Shown: positions 6,007 to 8,128 of the stretch, piece after piece
Position numbering within the stretch: the stretch's first letter is position 1
Layout of the letters: every line of letters begins with the position of its first letter
DNA from: Actinomycetes bacterium
GTDB lineage: Bacteria > Actinomycetota > Actinomycetes > Prado026
NCBI GenBank assembly: GCA_025455945.1
Contig: JALOLN010000086.1
Location: forward strand, 1 to 8,128
DNA length: 8,128 bases
Direction of reading: 5' to 3'
Translations under genes and position numbers: made by a program
The notes under the pieces: generated by a model
Database searches by the model: none
Seen by the model: the letters and a program-made list of their open reading frames with translations, nothing else
Told to the model about the DNA's origin: nothing

Positions 6007-6803
6007 TGCTGGGGGCCTTGCGCAGCGAGCTGGTGCGGGTGCGCCGGCGGGGCCTGCTCCTCGGATGGTTCGGGCTGATGGCGCTCTTCGCGGTGATGGT
6101 GAACACGATCATGTTCAGCACGGCGGGCGACGGCGCCGCCCTGCCGGAGGGGGCTCCCGGGGTGGCCTTCCCGTCGGCGACCGCGCTGGCCACCCCCGAC
6201 GGCCTCACGGCCGGCCTGCCGGCCGCCGCGAGCATGTTCGGGGTGGTGACGCTGTCGTTCTGGGCCATCGCGGTCGCGACCGACTACAGCACCGGCCTGA
6301 TCCGGCTGCTCGTCGCCGCGATGCCCCGGCGCTGGCCGCTGCTCGTCGGCAAGGTGGCCGCCCTCACGCTGCTCACCGCGGTGGCGACGGGCGTGGCCAC
6401 GGTCGTGAACGTGGCGGTCGCCCCGCCGGCGGCCCAGGCCGCGGGGATCGACACCTCGGCCTGGTCCGCCGGGGCCCTGGGCACCGTCGCCTCGACCTGG
6501 GCCAGCACCCTCGCCGCGCTCCTCGTGTGGGGCGTGGTCGGCCTGGCCATCGCCTACCTGACCCGCTCGTCGGCCATCGCGATCTCCGTCGGCGTGGGCT
6601 ACGTCCTGGTCCTCGAGCCGATGCTGACCCGCCTGCTCGACGGTGACCCGGCCTGGCTGCTCGGCCGGACGCTGACCGCCCTCGCGCAGGGGGGCACGCC
6701 GAGCATCGCGCTGGGCACCGCAATCGCGTCGGCCGCCACGTACGTGGCCCTAGGCTTGGCCGGCGCGGCGGCGGTGCTGGTACGACGGGACGTCACCGAC
6801 TGA
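6003..6803 (+). CDS. ABC-2 type transporter permease
   Basis: This integral membrane subunit partners the preceding ATPase. Its 266 residues start with the short amphipathic, Arg-rich 'LRSELVRVRRRGLLLGW' typical of ABC-2 permeases. Six hydrophobic spans follow (about 18-38, 77-97, 112-138, 157-183, 189-206, 236-260), with a longer outside loop (39-76) after the first. 'AVATDYSTGLIRLLVAAMPRR' in residues 90-110 resembles the 'e...gt.r.ll..p.sR' stretch after the second span in this family. The GTG at 6003 is chosen for the GTGA overlap with the upstream stop and AGGGG at 5991-5995; ATG at 6006 is nearly equal and changes the protein by one residue. One ATPase plus one permease suggests (A2B2) export. 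The substrate is not predictable. Confidence 0.9.
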   Translation: MMLGALRSELVRVRRRGLLLGWFGLMALFAVMVNTIMFSTAGDGAALPEGAPGVAFPSATALATPDGLTAGLPAAASMFGVVTLSFWAIAVATDYSTGLIRLLVAAMPRRWPLLVGKVAALTLLTAVATGVATVVNVAVAPPAAQAAGIDTSAWSAGALGTVASTWASTLAALLVWGVVGLAIAYLTRSSAIAISVGVGYVLVLEPMLTRLLDGDPAWLLGRTLTALAQGGTPSIALGTAIASAATYVALGLAGAAAVLVRRDVTD

Positions 6804-6821
6804 CACGGCGGCCAACGATCC

Positions 6822-6827
6822 GGGAGG
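6822..6827 (+). promoter_or_regulatory. Ribosome binding site that decides the TetR start
   Basis: GGGAGG is immediately followed by GTG at 6828, leaving no spacer, so that codon cannot be the start used with this site. The next in-frame GTG, at 6834, has an ideal six-base spacer. Confidence 0.7.
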
Positions 6828-6833
6828 GTGACG

Positions 6834-7484
6834 GTGCCAGGAGCGACTCCCACCGCCCGGGCCGCCACCCGCCGGGGCGAGGCGACCCGCGACCGCCTGC
6901 TGCGGGCGGTGCGCGACGTCGTCGCCGACGTCGGCTACCCGCACGCGACCACCCGGGCCATCGCGGAGGCGGCAGGGGTGGCCGAGGGCACGATCTACCG
7001 CCACTACCCCGACAAGGCCACGCTCTTCCTCGCGGCGGTCGCCGATGCCAACCGGCCGGTCCTGGCCGCGATGGCGGACCTGCCCGGCCGCGCCGGCACC
7101 GGCACCGTCGCGGGGAACCTCACCGAGGCCCTGGGCCAGCTCGCGCAGCTGCGCCAGCAGATGCTGCCGCTCGAGCTGGCCATGCTCACCGACCCGGACC
7201 TTGCTGCGCAGCGCGCGCGCCTGCACGCCGAGGCCTCGGCTGGTGCGGGTCCGTCGGCCGCCGGACTGCCCGACCCACCGGGCCTGCTCGCCGACTACCT
7301 GGCAGCCGAGCAGGCCCACGGACGCGTCCGCGCCGACCTGGCAGTGGGGCCCGCCGCCGTGACGATCCTCGCCGCACTCCTCGGCCTGGCCCTGGCGCCG
7401 GGCACCGATCCCTCGTCCGCCACGGTCGACCCTGGCGTGCTGGCCCACCTCGTCGACGTCGTGACCCGGGGACTCCAGCCTTGA
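6834..7484 (+). CDS. TetR/AcrR family transcriptional repressor
   Basis: This DNA-binding regulator most likely represses its own ABC operon and is released by a small ligand, perhaps the exported compound. It has 216 residues from GTG 6834 (the upstream GTG at 6828 would add two residues but touches the ribosome binding site). The N-terminal TetR domain is at about 17-70: 'TRDRLLRAVRDVVADVGYPH' then helix-turn-helix 'TTRAIAEAAGVAEGTIYRHY' with 'PDKATLF', all classic. The C-terminal ligand and dimer domain (75-216) is Ala/Leu-rich and not diagnostic. The gene follows the permease stop by 30 bases. No second copy of the 5034-5053 palindrome occurs directly before it, so control is probably through the operon promoter. 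Confidence 0.93.
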   Translation: MPGATPTARAATRRGEATRDRLLRAVRDVVADVGYPHATTRAIAEAAGVAEGTIYRHYPDKATLFLAAVADANRPVLAAMADLPGRAGTGTVAGNLTEALGQLAQLRQQMLPLELAMLTDPDLAAQRARLHAEASAGAGPSAAGLPDPPGLLADYLAAEQAHGRVRADLAVGPAAVTILAALLGLALAPGTDPSSATVDPGVLAHLVDVVTRGLQP

Positions 7485-7510
7485 CGGTTGCGGCAGTTCC
7501 TCGGTGAAAC

Positions 7511-7526
7511 ATCCGCTCCTGCGGGT
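7511..7526. repeat. Inverted repeat ATCCGC-TCCT-GCGGGT upstream of the molybdate-binding gene
   Basis: Six-base arms (7511-7516 and 7521-7526) surround a TCCT loop and are identical to the arms at 1983-1998. The repeat lies in the 56-base gap after tetR, just upstream of the -10-like box at 7529-7534. It could be an operator in the promoter spacer or a weak terminator for the TetR operon. Confidence 0.4.
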
Positions 7527-7528
7527 GC

Positions 7529-7534
7529 TAGTCT
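7529..7534 (+). promoter_or_regulatory. Probable extended -10 box of a leaderless promoter
   Basis: TAGTCT fits the actinobacterial TANNNT pattern and is preceded directly by TGC, an extended -10. A partial -35 (GTGAAA, 7504-7509) is 19 bases upstream. Six bases separate the box from the ATG at 7541, so transcription would start at or next to the A of the start codon. No Shine-Dalgarno-like purine run is present, which supports a leaderless mRNA. Confidence 0.55.
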
Positions 7535-7540
7535 GCCTCG

Positions 7541-7954
7541 ATGCCGCAGATGCGCATTCGCGACGCTGCCGCCTTCCTCGGCGTCAGCGACGACACGGTA
7601 CGTCGCCTGATCGACGCCGGGGCGTTGCCGGGCTCGGCGGACGAGGCAGGGCGGCGGGTGGTCGACGGGTACGGGCTGGCGCTCTACCTGCGCTCGCAGG
7701 TCGCCACGCTGGTGGACCCGTCCTCGGTCGTCAGCTCCGCGCGCAACCGGTGGGTGGGGCTGGTGACGGCGATCCAGTCCGATCCGGTCATGTCCCAGGT
7801 GGAGCTGCAGTGCGGGCCGTTCCGCGTGGTCTCGCTGATGAGCACCGAGGCGGTGCGCGACCTCGACCTGGAGCTGGGCTCGGTTGCGGTGGCGGTGGTG
7901 AAGTCGACGAACGTCATCGTCGAGGTGCCCGCGCAGGCTGGGGTCCAGCCGTGA
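7541..7954 (+). CDS. Molybdate-binding HTH-Mop (TOBE) protein
   Basis: The 137-residue protein joins an excisionase/MerR-like helix-turn-helix (residues 4-55: 'MRIRDAAAFLGVSDDTVRRLI' start, 'AGRRVVDG' wing) to one Mop/TOBE molybdate-binding domain (about 66-131). The Mop domain shows 'NRWVGLVTAIQSDPVMSQVEL' around 69-89 and 'SLMSTEAVRDLDLELGSVAVA', then 'VVKSTNVIVEV'. This architecture is known beside actinobacterial molybdate transport genes and is thought to sense or store molybdate; it is an alternative to ModE. The stop overlaps modA by 4 bases (GTGA), so the two are co-translated. It probably regulates or buffers molybdate uptake. Whether it truly binds DNA is not shown. The ATG start is supported by the -10 box at 7529-7534 and the leaderless layout. 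Confidence 0.88.
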   Translation: MPQMRIRDAAAFLGVSDDTVRRLIDAGALPGSADEAGRRVVDGYGLALYLRSQVATLVDPSSVVSSARNRWVGLVTAIQSDPVMSQVELQCGPFRVVSLMSTEAVRDLDLELGSVAVAVVKSTNVIVEVPAQAGVQP

Positions 7955-8128
7955 GCGCGGGACGCGCCCGGGCGATGGCGGTCGTCGGGATGCTGCTGGC
8001 GGGGTGCGCCAGCGGGCCCACGGAGCGCACGCCCGCGTCGGCGGGCGCCGGCGGCGAGCTGACGGTCCTCGCGGCCGCATCGCTGCAGTCGCCGTTCACG
8101 CGGCTGGGTGAGGTCTTCGAGGCCACGT
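7951..8128 (+). CDS. modA: Molybdate ABC transporter substrate-binding lipoprotein ModA, N-terminal part (3' end outside window)
   Basis: ModA captures molybdate outside the membrane and hands it to ModBC. Only the first 59 codons are present. They show a lipoprotein signal (MSAGRARAMAVVGMLLAGC, lipobox LAGC, lipidated C19), a short Gly/Ala/Thr linker, and the start of the binding domain 'GELTVLAAASLQSPFTRLGE' (35-54). The 'AAASL' motif carries S44, which corresponds to the first molybdate-contacting serine of E. coli ModA (S12 in the mature protein). The GTG start overlaps the upstream stop by 4 bases. modB and modC are expected downstream of the window. Confidence 0.88.
   Translation, partial: MSAGRARAMAVVGMLLAGCASGPTERTPASAGAGGELTVLAAASLQSPFTRLGEVFEAT

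Noticed and set aside
1..8128. Mobile elements, CRISPR arrays, toxin-antitoxin pairs, tRNA or attachment sites
   Set aside because: No transposase, integrase, direct-repeat array, tRNA-like cloverleaf or paired small-gene module was seen; composition is even throughout.

Overview
The window is high-GC DNA with tightly packed genes, ATGA/GTGA stop-start overlaps, frequent GTG starts and a likely leaderless promoter. This suggests an actinomycete chromosome. The genus cannot be fixed from the sequence. No phage, transposon, tRNA, rRNA or CRISPR signal was seen.

Layout. (1) 1-1963, plus strand: the end of a respiratory nitrate reductase operon, with the C-terminal part of NarH, then complete NarJ (assembly chaperone) and NarI (cytochrome b gamma subunit), each overlapping the previous gene by 4 bases. 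(2) 2010-2984, plus: an unrecognised secreted protein that appears to be two copies of a beta-rich, two-cysteine domain. (3) 3016-4137, minus, convergent with (2): an alpha/beta hydrolase lipoprotein with a Pro/Thr/Ala-rich tether. (4) 4284-4946, plus, divergent from (3): a DUF1269-like protein with a glycine-rich membrane segment, followed by a strong GC hairpin read as a terminator. (5) 5068-7484, plus: a probable three-gene operon of ABC ATPase, ABC-2 permease and TetR repressor, with a 20-bp inverted repeat just upstream that is a good candidate operator. (6) 7541-8128, plus: a HTH-Mop/TOBE molybdate-binding protein overlapping the start of modA, the molybdate-binding lipoprotein, which runs off the window.

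How they fit together. NarGHI needs a molybdenum cofactor in NarG, so molybdate uptake genes about 5.6 kb downstream of narI are functionally relevant, although four unrelated transcription units lie between. The ABC-TetR operon looks like a self-contained, self-regulated export module. The least explained items are the duplicated secreted protein, and an identical pair of 6-base arms (ATCCGC-N4-GCGGGT) found only a few bases upstream of both the secreted-protein gene and the molybdate-binding gene. I found no clear new multi-gene system; most of the window is recognisable.
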